Under the pieces are notes generated by a model, which saw only the letters and a program-made list of their open reading frames with translations, searched no databases and was not told the origin of the DNA. Below, in pieces: positions 1 to 8,129 of a stretch of 64,000 bases of DNA. How positions within the stretch are numbered: the stretch's first letter is position 1; the number at the start of each line of letters is the position of its first letter. The DNA is from CAZAPG01 sp964486935 (GTDB taxonomy: Bacteria > Chloroflexota > Anaerolineae > 4572-78 > J111): contig CAZAPG010000016.1 in assembly GCA_964486935.1 (NCBI GenBank), positions 62,001 to 126,000 of the forward strand, given 5' to 3'. The position numbers and the translations under genes were made by a program.

Positions 1-1
1 G

Positions 2-436
2 GCCAATCTGCACCGGGTTGACCTGCAAGGCGTCGATTTGCTGGAAGCTAACCTGCACGGGGCTGATTTAAGCGAGGCGACGCTGCAAAAGGCCGATTTG
101 CACCAGGCCAACCTGCAAGAGGCCAATCTGAAAAAGGCCAGCCTGCCGGGCGCTAACTTGCAGCAGGCGCTTTTGCCGTGGGCCAATTTACAGGGGGCCA
201 GCCTGCAAGACGCCAACCTGCTTGGGGCCGACCTGCGCGAGGCCGATTTGAGCGGCGCTAATCTGCAAGCTGCCAATTTGCAGGGGGCCGACCTGCAAGG
301 CGCGCAACTTGAAAACGCCAGCCTGCAAGAAGCCGACCTGCGCGGCGTCTGCCTGAAAGAGGCTACCTGCAATGAGCAGACTCAGTGGCCCCTCGGCTTT
401 GCCGCCGGGCTGGTACGGGGCATTAAGGTTGGTTAA
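2..436 (+). CDS. Pentapeptide-repeat protein, 5' end outside the window
   Basis: The open frame runs in from the left edge, so only the C-terminal 144 residues are visible. About 24 consecutive A(D/N)LXX pentapeptides can be read (for example ANLHG, ADLSE, ANLQE), followed by a non-repetitive cap around TQWPLGFAAGLV, a common ending in this family. Such repeats fold as a right-handed quadrilateral beta-helix. Family members are often cytosolic and their partners are mostly unknown. The DNA is repetitive with a 15-bp period only because of this coding repeat. It converges on the next gene with a 6-bp gap. The specific function cannot be told from the sequence. Confidence 0.9.
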   Translation, partial: ANLHRVDLQGVDLLEANLHGADLSEATLQKADLHQANLQEANLKKASLPGANLQQALLPWANLQGASLQDANLLGADLREADLSGANLQAANLQGADLQGAQLENASLQEADLRGVCLKEATCNEQTQWPLGFAAGLVRGIKVG

Positions 437-442
437 TTGAAC

Positions 443-2899
443 TCAATTTGCATCGGGCCGGTCGCGCAGAATCAGCGGCAGGTAGGTGCGCCGGTCGAGC
501 GCGGGCATGACCAGCAAATCGTTTGAGACGTTGCCGGCCCCGTCGATGAGTTTGAGCCGGTAGCGGGGGTAGCCGTAGTCCGGCTGGCTGGTGTAGGCCG
601 CCGGATACTCGACCACCACCACCCGGTCCAGCCAGACATCAACAATATCCAGAAACGTGAGGCGCAGCACTACCGGCGCGGCGCTTTTGTAATCAAAATC
701 CACGCTGAATTCCTGGTAAACGCCGCTGCTGCTCACATCCGTGGCGAACAGGCGGCGCAGCCCCATTAGCGTGCCGCTTTGATGGTTGATGGCTTCCAGC
801 CGGGCCACCTCGCTGGCTATGCTATTATTTCCCACCTTGATTCTAAAATAGGCGCGATACTGTTTAGGCGCGGGCAGCGTAATCTCGGTGCTGCTCCAGC
901 TTCCCGCCGGGTCGGCGGCCACGGTTGCCTGCATGGCATGGCCATTCAGCGCGCCCGCATCGGCAACAACCTGGCCGATTTGCCGGTCGGCCAAACTTTC
1001 CCCTTCCCACAGCCAATCGACCCAGCCCATTGCCAGTTGCGACGCCCCGGCGGTGGCGTCCGAGCCGGTCAGCGTCAGCGAAATCACCGGCGAGTCGGTG
1101 ATGATGGCGGTGGGCGTCAGCGTGGCGGCGGTGGTCAGCAGCCCGGTCGGAGCGACCCGGTCCAGCCCAATGATAACCGGCGGCGACACGCCCCGCTTGC
1201 CCGTGGCGTCAAACGCCTCGGCGGTTAGCGCCAGCGTGCCGGCCAGCAGCGCCTGCTCCCCCCAGGCCGACACGTCAACCACGTAGCCGGCCGGGTTGGC
1301 CGGGCCATTCTCGCTGACCAACAAATTGGTCTCCGAGGGCGTCGAAAGATAAACGTTGGTCTGGCTGATGCTGCCGCTGTCGTCGCTGGTGTTGACCAGC
1401 AGCCGTAACCTGTTGCCGGTAACATAATGGTTTGACCAGGGCGTTACCAGCGGCACGTTGGGCGCGGTTGTATCGCTGCCGCTGCCGGCCCGCTCCAGGG
1501 TAACGTTGCTGTAGTAGTGGCGCAAAATGGCCTGGTACGACCAGTTGTGCTGCGCGGCCCAGCGCTGCGCTCCCCACTGCCCCATGCCGTAGCCGTGCCC
1601 GTTCAGCGTTTTGCCAAAAGAAACCGGGTCATCCACCGCCAGCAGGTAATTGACGTTGGGATTGGTTTTGGTGGGGCTGCTGTTTTCCGCGCTGAACATG
1701 GCCGTAATCATCTGCCCGTTGTAGGCCAGATACTCGCCGGCGGTGGCGTCAACCGCCTGGTTGGTCGAGGCAAACGTGTTGTCGCACATATATTGATGGT
1801 TGATCCAGTCGGTCACGTGGTACGCGCCGCCGGGATTTTGCAGGTATTTGTCCCAGCCGTAGGTGCGGGCCGCCACGGCCTGCGCCTTGAGCGTTTCCGC
1901 CGGCCACGATGGGAACACCTCATACGGGACAACCCGCTTGACATACTCCTCAAAGGGGATGGTATCAATCTGGCCGACGGGGACGTTGCGGCAGGTGTTG
2001 CTGGCGTGGTGAATCACCCGGATGGTGGCCGGCGGCGTCAGTTGCGCCAGCGCGCTGATGGCCGGCTCTGAAGCCAACGGCGGCGCAACTGCGAAGGTCT
2101 GCGCCAGCAGTTGGTCGGCGGGAACTTGCGCCACCTGCCCGTTTCTGATGACGCTCAGGCGGCGGCCATCGCCGCTCCACACCGGCGAGCGGTCGGCTAC
2201 GTTGTTTTGGCTGAGTTGGGTGGCCGAATTGCCGGCCAAATCGACGCGCCACAGCTCGCCCGCGCTGTCGATTTGGCTGCCCAATGGCGCGCGGATGAGC
2301 GCCAGCGCCTGCCCGTCGGGCCGCCAGGCCAAGTCGCTGAAAATTTCGCCTTCGGCCTGCAAAACAGGTCGGGCCGGCTCGCTGCCCTGACCAACCCACA
2401 CGGCGGCGGTAAAAAATTCATTCACCAGAATGGCCCGCCTGCGGCCATCCGGCGAAGGGTAAATCCGGCCCGGCGGGTCGCCCGCCACAGGCGCGGAAAC
2501 TGCGGCCAGCGCAGCCGGGTCGACCGGCTGGAGCGCGCCGCTTTGCATGTCGATGCCCCACCATTCCATCTGATTTTGGGCATTGGGGCGCTGAAAAATT
2601 ACCAACTGACTATCGGGGCTGCGCTGCGGGTCAACTCCCTGGGCGAGCTGCTGCGAAACGGTTCCGGCGGAGTCCAGTCGCCACAATAGCTCAAGCTGCT
2701 GCCTCGAGCCGTCCGGCAGAGTCACCACCGGCCCAGGCGTCGCGCCCAGCAAAAACGTTCCATCTGGCGACCAGGCCAGCAGGCGCAAATCCGCCGGAGG
2801 CGTCTGCGCCTTCATGGGCTGCGCCGGCAACAGGAAAACTGCCAGGCTGATGAGGAGGCAGGTTATGAAATTTGTATAGCCAAAGGGGTTGCGCTTCAT
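443..2899 (-). CDS. Secreted SpoIID/LytB-domain protein with N-terminal beta-propeller-like repeats
   Basis: This 818-residue protein has a signal peptide (MKRNPF, hydrophobic core, cleavage near MKAQ). Roughly residues 35-285 carry TolB/PD40-like repeats (SPDGTF, SPDSQL, SPDGRR, RPDGQA, SGDGRR). Roughly 310-470 is a SpoIID domain with FEEYVKRVV, YEVFPSWPAE, LKAQAVAARTY and GHGYGMGQWGAQ. The Glu in YEVFPSW aligns with the catalytic acid of SpoIID lytic transglycosylases, so peptidoglycan cleavage outside the membrane is plausible. The last 340 residues look like beta-sandwich domains, and the tail contains YLPLIL. An ATG four codons upstream (at 2911) is possible, but those codons lie in a 7-bp repeat array, so 2899 is preferred. 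It is probably a cell-wall enzyme rather than a sporulation protein, as no sporulation genes are nearby. Confidence 0.85.
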   Translation of the reverse strand: MKRNPFGYTNFITCLLISLAVFLLPAQPMKAQTPPADLRLLAWSPDGTFLLGATPGPVVTLPDGSRQQLELLWRLDSAGTVSQQLAQGVDPQRSPDSQLVIFQRPNAQNQMEWWGIDMQSGALQPVDPAALAAVSAPVAGDPPGRIYPSPDGRRRAILVNEFFTAAVWVGQGSEPARPVLQAEGEIFSDLAWRPDGQALALIRAPLGSQIDSAGELWRVDLAGNSATQLSQNNVADRSPVWSGDGRRLSVIRNGQVAQVPADQLLAQTFAVAPPLASEPAISALAQLTPPATIRVIHHASNTCRNVPVGQIDTIPFEEYVKRVVPYEVFPSWPAETLKAQAVAARTYGWDKYLQNPGGAYHVTDWINHQYMCDNTFASTNQAVDATAGEYLAYNGQMITAMFSAENSSPTKTNPNVNYLLAVDDPVSFGKTLNGHGYGMGQWGAQRWAAQHNWSYQAILRHYYSNVTLERAGSGSDTTAPNVPLVTPWSNHYVTGNRLRLLVNTSDDSGSISQTNVYLSTPSETNLLVSENGPANPAGYVVDVSAWGEQALLAGTLALTAEAFDATGKRGVSPPVIIGLDRVAPTGLLTTAATLTPTAIITDSPVISLTLTGSDATAGASQLAMGWVDWLWEGESLADRQIGQVVADAGALNGHAMQATVAADPAGSWSSTEITLPAPKQYRAYFRIKVGNNSIASEVARLEAINHQSGTLMGLRRLFATDVSSSGVYQEFSVDFDYKSAAPVVLRLTFLDIVDVWLDRVVVVEYPAAYTSQPDYGYPRYRLKLIDGAGNVSNDLLVMPALDRRTYLPLILRDRPDAN

Positions 2900-2900
2900 A

Positions 2901-2928
2901 CCACGTTCCACGCGCTACGCACTACATA
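2901..2928. repeat. Heptanucleotide-periodic repeat, 4 units
   Basis: Four degenerate 7-mers are in perfect register: CCACGTT, CCACGCG, CTACGCA, CTACATA. The array sits at the 5' end of the SpoIID-type gene and supplies the codons of the longer alternative start. It belongs to the YYACGYR family also seen near 17.7, 18.1, 44.8 and 45.8 kb. Confidence 0.75.
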
Positions 2929-3000
2929 TCAAGCATAGCACGGCAACGGGTGGCATGAAATAGGCCATTGGGTGGGTGCGGGGGCGCAGAGGGGCGATTT

Positions 3001-3028
3001 ATTACCAATCACTAATTACCGATTACTG
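3001..3028. repeat. Heptanucleotide-periodic repeat, 4 units
   Basis: Four units in register: ATTACCA, ATCACTA, ATTACCG, ATTACTG. The array abuts the 3' end of the patatin gene. The same ATTACYR family recurs at 17504, 44678, 50532 and 50959. Confidence 0.8.
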
Positions 3029-3031
3029 CGG

Positions 3032-4687
3032 TTACACTTCGGGCGGGGTTTCGATGGCTTCTTTAATTTGGGGGAGCATCTGGCGGGTGGTGGCTTCGCC
3101 AATTTCCAGCAATTCATGGACGTGTTCAAAATCAAGGTTGTGCTTGGCCGAGACATCATGGTGGAGCAGCACGTCGATGAGGGGGAGTTGCTTTTTGACC
3201 ACTTCGGCTTCCATGGCGCTGAACATGTTGGAGATAATCTGCAAAATGCTGGGCATGCGGTCGCGGCGGCCGCTGTATGATTTGTGCAGCGGTTGAATGA
3301 CGCTGGAGGCGATGACAATATCGGCCCCTTTATCGCGCAATACGCTGGCCGGCAGGGGGTTTACGATGCCGCCATCCACAAAAAAACGACTCTGGTAAAA
3401 CCAGGGGTCGGCCAAAACCGGCACACTCAGGCTGGCGCGAATGGCATCGGCCAGCGGGCCAGACTCAAACACAATTTCAAAACCGGTGTAAATGTCGGCG
3501 GCAATCATGTACATTGGAATTTTTAAATCTTCAAACCATTTGGCATCCACCGAGCGTTCAATCACTTTATCGCGGGCTTTGCGGCCTTTGGCAATGCCGG
3601 TAATGGGCGGAATATTGATATCCCAGTTAGAAAATTTGGTGACGGTTTTGATTTCTTCGGTAAATTGTTCGTATCGTTCCAGCGGCCAGCCCAGGGCGAA
3701 AAAAGCGCCAAACCAGGCCCCGGCGCTGGTGCCGGCAATGATATCGATGGGGATATTTTCTTCGAGCAGAACTTTTAAGACCCCCAGATGAGCCAACCCC
3801 CGCGAACCGCCGCTGGAGAGCGCCAACCCCACAATCCGGTTGGTCAGGCGGCGGGCGGTGCGCCACAGGTCATCTTTAGAGCCGGTAATTTGCCAGACCT
3901 CCTGTTTGTCCGGGGGCAGCCAGTCGGGCGGCTGGCCGATGATGACCACCGTATCGGCCAGGTCAACGGCTTTTCTGGCCAGCGGGTCGGGCATGTTGGG
4001 CAGGTGCATGATAATGTGCTTGTACACATCAAGCTGGTAGCTCAGGGTGCGGGCCAGATAGGTTTCGTCCAGGTTGTCGTTATCTAAAACCATCACCTCG
4101 TCGCCGCTAAAGGTGGGTTCTATGGCCACGTTGGCGTTGGGCAGCGGCAGCAGCCCCACCGGGCTTTTCAGGTGCGAGTGCAGCGCCTGGGCCAGCCCGA
4201 CCCCCAGGTTGGCCGCCTGTAGTTCATCATCAGAGGTAATTAAGGCGGTAATTCTGCGCCGTACCAGCCGGCCTTTGCGTTGGGTAGTGGTGACCAGCCG
4301 CTTGCTCAACTCGCGGGTCATGGCCATGCCAACCTGGGGCCGGGTGGTCATTAATTCTTCAAAATCCTCTTTGTACAAGGCCCACAGTTCGACATCAATG
4401 ACTACTTTCAGGCTGGCGGTGCGCGGCTGCCCCAGCAACAGAGAAATTTCGCCGACAAAGTTGCCGGGGCCAACATAAGCTACGGTCTCGCGGTCGTCTT
4501 TGCGTACCACCGCCACCTGGCCCGACTCAATCAAATACATGGCGTCGCCGGGGTCGCCCTCTTTAAATAGATAGGCGCCTTTGGGGCAGCTTACTTTGTG
4601 CAACCGGTTGGCAATGAATTTGAGGTCGTCGCTATCGAGGTTATCAAACAGAGAAATGCTGCGTAAAATATAAAGTGGTGCGGCCAA
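3032..4687 (-). CDS. Patatin-like phospholipase with cyclic-nucleotide-binding domain
   Basis: This protein has 551 residues. Residues about 12-130 form a cNMP-binding domain (FKEGDPGDAMYLIESG, then a GEISLLLGQPRTAS phosphate-binding cassette). Residues about 145-270 form a middle alpha/beta region lacking a clear P-loop. Residues about 285-450 form a patatin domain with the oxyanion loop SSGGSRG (291-297), nucleophile Ser321 in GTSAG and the DGG motif at 438-440, so the Ser-Asp dyad is complete. The order matches bacterial neuropathy-target-esterase (NTE/RssA) relatives. It should hydrolyse lipid acyl esters, possibly gated by a cyclic nucleotide. The esterase gene lies 67 bp upstream on the same strand and may be co-transcribed. 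The true ligand and substrate are unknown. Confidence 0.9.
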   Translation of the reverse strand: MAAPLYILRSISLFDNLDSDDLKFIANRLHKVSCPKGAYLFKEGDPGDAMYLIESGQVAVVRKDDRETVAYVGPGNFVGEISLLLGQPRTASLKVVIDVELWALYKEDFEELMTTRPQVGMAMTRELSKRLVTTTQRKGRLVRRRITALITSDDELQAANLGVGLAQALHSHLKSPVGLLPLPNANVAIEPTFSGDEVMVLDNDNLDETYLARTLSYQLDVYKHIIMHLPNMPDPLARKAVDLADTVVIIGQPPDWLPPDKQEVWQITGSKDDLWRTARRLTNRIVGLALSSGGSRGLAHLGVLKVLLEENIPIDIIAGTSAGAWFGAFFALGWPLERYEQFTEEIKTVTKFSNWDINIPPITGIAKGRKARDKVIERSVDAKWFEDLKIPMYMIAADIYTGFEIVFESGPLADAIRASLSVPVLADPWFYQSRFFVDGGIVNPLPASVLRDKGADIVIASSVIQPLHKSYSGRRDRMPSILQIISNMFSAMEAEVVKKQLPLIDVLLHHDVSAKHNLDFEHVHELLEIGEATTRQMLPQIKEAIETPPEV

Positions 4688-4754
4688 TTAATTTCTCCCA
4701 AGATGTTTACCCTTTCAAATTATAGACCTATCAAGAGCAGAGGTCAATGTGACT

Positions 4755-5783
4755 TTAGTCGCCAGCCATGGCCTGAGATATGGCCTTGAGCGACTCATCA
4801 TACCGGAAAGCGGTGTTGCGATGGCCGCCGTCAAATTCTTCGTAGCGGTGGTTGACCCCCAACTGCGCCAGCCGCCGGCTAAAAATGCGCGCGCCGTAAT
4901 GCAGCGCGTACTCATCGCGGTTGCCGCAATCAAGATAGACCAGTTTCATCTGGCGCAGCGCTTCGGCATACGGCTCATGTTCCAGCATGGTAATGGGGTC
5001 GAGCGCCAGCCAGCGCTGCCACACCTTGGGCCTGAGTTGGCCGGTGTAAAATTCAAAGGGCAGGTCAAAGCCGCAGGGCGAGTTGGGGTTGGGCGAGTAG
5101 CAGGCCGACATGGCCGCGATGTGAATAATATCAAAAAAGCCGGATGGTTTGGGGTGCATTTTTGGTTGAAAATTAGCCAAAAAATCGCGCAGCGACTCAT
5201 AAGAGTTGATGTTGTTGCCGGCGGCGGCGTTGAGAAACCTGGCAAAATCGGGTTTGTAGCAGTAGTCAAAATAGATATCGCCGCTGTGGCAGGCCACCGC
5301 GCCAAACAGGTTAGGGTGACGCATTGCCTGCACCAGCGCCCCGTAGCCGCCGGACGATTTGCCGGCGATGGCCCGGTACTCTGGCCTGGCGCGGGTGCGG
5401 TAAGTGCGGTCAATGTAGGGAATAACTTCGTCAATCAGGTGGTCCTCGTACTGCCCGGTGGCGCTGGAGTTGAGATACTGGCTGCCGCCGTAGCGGGTAA
5501 AGCCATCGGGCATCACCGCAATCAGCGGCTGAATCTGTCCGGCGGCAATCAGCCGGTCCAGCCGCTCCTGAATTGGCTCATCAAAGGCCGAGTCATTCAC
5601 CATAAACGCGCCGCGCCCGGTAAAGCCGGCCAACAGATAAACGCAGGGGTAGCGTTGCTCGCTGTCTTGGTAGCCGGGCGGCAGGTAAACCGGCACGCGC
5701 CGGCTGGCCGGGTCGCCCAGCGGGTTGTCGCGCAGCGCCCGGCTGTTGATGGTTTCAATAATTATTTGGCTGGCAGATGTCAC
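4755..5783 (-). CDS. Alpha/beta-hydrolase esterase (esterase D/enterochelin-esterase-like)
   Basis: The product is 342 residues from a GTG start at 5783, chosen because an AGGAG (plus-strand 5791-5795) lies 7 nt upstream. A TTG ten codons further upstream has no comparable site. The sequence has VYLPPGY near the N terminus, YPCVYLLAGF, the nucleophile elbow GKSSGG (Ser about 143 from this start), and a C-terminal FDGGHRN that probably supplies the catalytic His. This is the Fes/YieL-like putative esterase fold. No signal peptide is visible, so it is likely cytosolic. It may hydrolyse an acyl ester or sugar ester. The adjacent phospholipase hints at lipid or ester turnover, but this is only context. 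Confidence 0.82.
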   Translation of the reverse strand: MTSASQIIIETINSRALRDNPLGDPASRRVPVYLPPGYQDSEQRYPCVYLLAGFTGRGAFMVNDSAFDEPIQERLDRLIAAGQIQPLIAVMPDGFTRYGGSQYLNSSATGQYEDHLIDEVIPYIDRTYRTRARPEYRAIAGKSSGGYGALVQAMRHPNLFGAVACHSGDIYFDYCYKPDFARFLNAAAGNNINSYESLRDFLANFQPKMHPKPSGFFDIIHIAAMSACYSPNPNSPCGFDLPFEFYTGQLRPKVWQRWLALDPITMLEHEPYAEALRQMKLVYLDCGNRDEYALHYGARIFSRRLAQLGVNHRYEEFDGGHRNTAFRYDESLKAISQAMAGD

Positions 5784-5905
5784 TCTATTTCTCCTGACGA
5801 TTATCTTGGGCAAATTATGAGCGGGGTGCGAGGTCTTGTCAAGTTTGGAAAAAATAGCCCAATGTTTAGCTTTGTGGTAAGATTATCGCTCTTAGCTCTG
5901 GACGC

Positions 5906-6682
5906 GTGATGGAGTACGGGTTGAATACCTGGGTAATTATTCCAACCTACAATGAGAAAGATAATATCGCGAATTTGGTTCGCCAAATTCTGGCGCTGCC
6001 GCTTGAGATTAACGTTATCATTGTTGATGACAACTCGCCCGATGGTACGGGCCAAATTGCCGATATCCTGGCCAACCAAAACTCTCGCGTTAGCGTCATT
6101 CACCGCCCCGGCAAACTGGGGTTGGGTACAGCCTACCTGGCCGGCTTTAGAAAGGGGTTGGAAGAAGGCGCAGAGCGACTCATCACCATGGACGCCGATT
6201 TTTCTCACGACCCGGCCTACATTCCAAATTTGGTAGCCCTGGCCGAGCATTATCATATTACCATCGGTTCTCGCTATGTGCCGCAGGGCGGCATTAGAAA
6301 TTGGGAGTGGCAACGGCGCTGGTTAAGCTGGATTGCCAACACTTTTGCCCGTACGGCCCTAAATTTAAAGGCCCGCGATTGCACCGCCGGTTTCCGTTGT
6401 TACCACCGGGAAGTGCTGCTGAATATAGAACTGGACCGCATTTTTTCCAATGGCTACTCTTTTCTGGTAGAAATGATATTTAAGTGCCAGCGCCGGGGCT
6501 TTACCATTGGCGAAATCCCCATTGTTTTTACCAATCGTGTTCAGGGTAAATCAAAAATATCACAACTGGAAATTTACAAGGCCATGTATACGGTATTGCG
6601 ACTTGCAGTTAGCCGGTTAATGTTGGGCCAACGGGCTAAAAATTCGGCGTTGTCTACCGCCTCGCACGAGCAGACCTCGTAA
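5906..6682 (+). CDS. Polyprenol-phosphate mannose synthase-like GT2 glycosyltransferase
   Basis: This 258-residue soluble GT-A enzyme contains IIPTYNEKDNI, the nucleotide-binding DDNSPDGTG and the metal-binding DADFSHDP, in the order seen in DPM1/Ppm1-type enzymes. It should transfer a sugar, probably mannose or glucose, from an NDP/GDP donor to polyprenyl phosphate on the cytosolic face, giving the donor used by GT-C enzymes such as those encoded directly downstream. It has no C-terminal membrane anchor. The start is GTG 5906 or ATG 5909; neither has a strong ribosome binding site. It is divergent from the esterase gene. Confidence 0.88.
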   Translation: MMEYGLNTWVIIPTYNEKDNIANLVRQILALPLEINVIIVDDNSPDGTGQIADILANQNSRVSVIHRPGKLGLGTAYLAGFRKGLEEGAERLITMDADFSHDPAYIPNLVALAEHYHITIGSRYVPQGGIRNWEWQRRWLSWIANTFARTALNLKARDCTAGFRCYHREVLLNIELDRIFSNGYSFLVEMIFKCQRRGFTIGEIPIVFTNRVQGKSKISQLEIYKAMYTVLRLAVSRLMLGQRAKNSALSTASHEQTS

Positions 6683-6690
6683 ATTTTGCT

Positions 6691-6785
6691 GATATGACTT
6701 TAGGGAAAATCATCAGGTACTTTGCGGCACGCTTTTACCTGACTTTTGCCCCTTTATTTTTTCCTCACCGTTGCGCTATGCTGAA
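6691..6785 (+). promoter_or_regulatory. Copy 1 of a shared upstream element (GGTAC / GACYTT / TATGCTGAA)
   Basis: GGTACTTT begins at 6716, GACTTTTGCC at 6741 and TATGCTGAA at 6777, just upstream of the GT-C gene at 6794. It aligns along about 95 bp with the region at 32062-32157, including GATATGACYTTAGGGAA at the left end. The spacing from GACTTT to TATGCT is 36 bp in copies 1, 2 and 3. TATGCT could be a -10 box. Confidence 0.6.
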
Positions 6786-6793
6786 CATAAATT

Positions 6794-8044
6794 ATGTCTG
6801 CCGGTGATATGTCCCCAACAAATCACGCACCTGCCGCAACAACTCCCAACATTTTGCTTGTTCTGTCCGTATTTTTTTCCAGCCGCCTGATGATGCTGCT
6901 GGCTTTTCCGCTGGAAAATCTTATTGTTTACGGCGATTTTCAATACTACTTTAAATTCGCCGGGTTGAGCGCGGCAGGAGGCTGCGCTCTGTTTACCGGC
7001 AGCCGGCAAGGCTGCTACCCGTTTATTGATTACTGGTCGGAATTTCCGCCAATTTTCCCCTTTCTCAATCTGGGGGTGTACTATCTGGCGCAGCAGCAGT
7101 TCAAGAATTATGTTTTTATGCTCAGTTTTGTACTGCTGCTGGCAGAATGTGGCAATCTATACCTGCTGTACCGGCTGGCCTTAGCCCTGTATGGCCGGGC
7201 GCGGGCCATAAATACCGCCTGGATTTATGCCGCTCTCTTTGTGCCTGTTTTTTTCTGGCTGGGCAACTTTGATGCGCTGACAACCCTGTTTATTTTATCA
7301 GGACTCTATGGCCTGGTTAAATCTAAAAACAAGCTGCTGGCGCTGGCCCTGGGGCTGGGGGCGATGACCAAATTTGTGCCGCTTCTGCTGGTGGCTACTA
7401 TCTGGCGCAAGCGCGGCGGCCGGGCGGCGCTGATTTACGGCGCGGCTGCGGCGGCGATTAGCCTGCTGATTTTGACTCCATTTTTGCTGACGAATTTTGA
7501 GATGACCCTGGCCTCGCTGCGGGCGCAGGCCGGCAAGTCATCATACCAAACCGTGTGGGCGCTGCTAGACGGCAACGACACCACCGGCAACTTTGGCCCC
7601 GTAATTGACCATTTTGACCCGGCCAAAGCCGCCGAACCGGTCAACAACCCGGCCCGCATCCCCACCTGGCTCAGCCTGATTCCCTTTGGGCTGCTGGGGT
7701 TATTTATTTTTACTCGACCTGTCCGGTTGGCGGATGCCGGTTTAGATGCGGTTGTTTTTACCGCGCTAACCTTTGTTATATTTTTTTTGTGGACTCAGGG
7801 GTGGAGTCCCCAATGGCAAACCTTTTTGATTCCCTTGCTGCTGCTATCGCTGCCGGAAAAACGGGCGGTGATGTTTATTATTGTGCTGGGTTTTATCAAT
7901 TTTTTAGAGTGGCCGGTCATACTCTCTCGCGGCCTGAATGAGTTGCTGCCAATAACAATTATCGCCCGCACCCTGATTTTTGCGCTGCTGGCGGTGGAGT
8001 TGTACCAACAATTGACAGCCCGTAGCGTGAAAAGTGATAAGTGA
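6794..8044 (+). CDS. Polytopic GT-C-like glycosyltransferase
   Basis: This 416-residue protein has about 9-10 hydrophobic segments. The first extracytoplasmic loop contains YGDFQYYF and later YWSEFPPIFPFL, in the position where GT-C enzymes carry their acidic catalytic residue. It resembles PIG-M/GT87-type mannosyltransferases by layout rather than by a decisive motif. It would use polyprenyl-phosphate sugar made by a DPM1-like enzyme such as the neighbour upstream. The last codons lie in 7-bp repeats (TAGCGTG, AAAAGTG, ATAAGTG), so the C-terminal SVKSDK may be repeat-derived. Confidence 0.7.
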   Translation: MSAGDMSPTNHAPAATTPNILLVLSVFFSSRLMMLLAFPLENLIVYGDFQYYFKFAGLSAAGGCALFTGSRQGCYPFIDYWSEFPPIFPFLNLGVYYLAQQQFKNYVFMLSFVLLLAECGNLYLLYRLALALYGRARAINTAWIYAALFVPVFFWLGNFDALTTLFILSGLYGLVKSKNKLLALALGLGAMTKFVPLLLVATIWRKRGGRAALIYGAAAAAISLLILTPFLLTNFEMTLASLRAQAGKSSYQTVWALLDGNDTTGNFGPVIDHFDPAKAAEPVNNPARIPTWLSLIPFGLLGLFIFTRPVRLADAGLDAVVFTALTFVIFFLWTQGWSPQWQTFLIPLLLLSLPEKRAVMFIIVLGFINFLEWPVILSRGLNELLPITIIARTLIFALLAVELYQQLTARSVKSDK

Positions 8045-8083
8045 GGGGTTAAATTCAATCTCTCACGCTTCACGCATTACGTG
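8023..8083. repeat. Inverted pair of heptanucleotide repeats
   Basis: TAGCGTG, AAAAGTG, ATAAGTG (8023-8043) run through the stop of the upstream gene. They face TCACGCT, TCACGCA, TTACGTG (8063-8083) in the opposite sense. GCGTGAA and TTCACGC can pair, so the transcript end may fold into a hairpin. Confidence 0.6.
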
Positions 8084-8129
8084 TGAGCAAAGTTTTTGGG
8101 TCTGCCCAAACCACCAAACGAATTGAACA

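Noticed and set aside
1..370. 15-bp tandem DNA repeat at the left edge
   Set aside because: It is fully explained by the pentapeptide-repeat coding sequence.
4749..5909. 386-codon open frame opposite the esterase gene
   Set aside because: The opposite strand has GxSxG, a ribosome binding site and family motifs. This frame gives low-complexity sequence without motifs and is a shadow.
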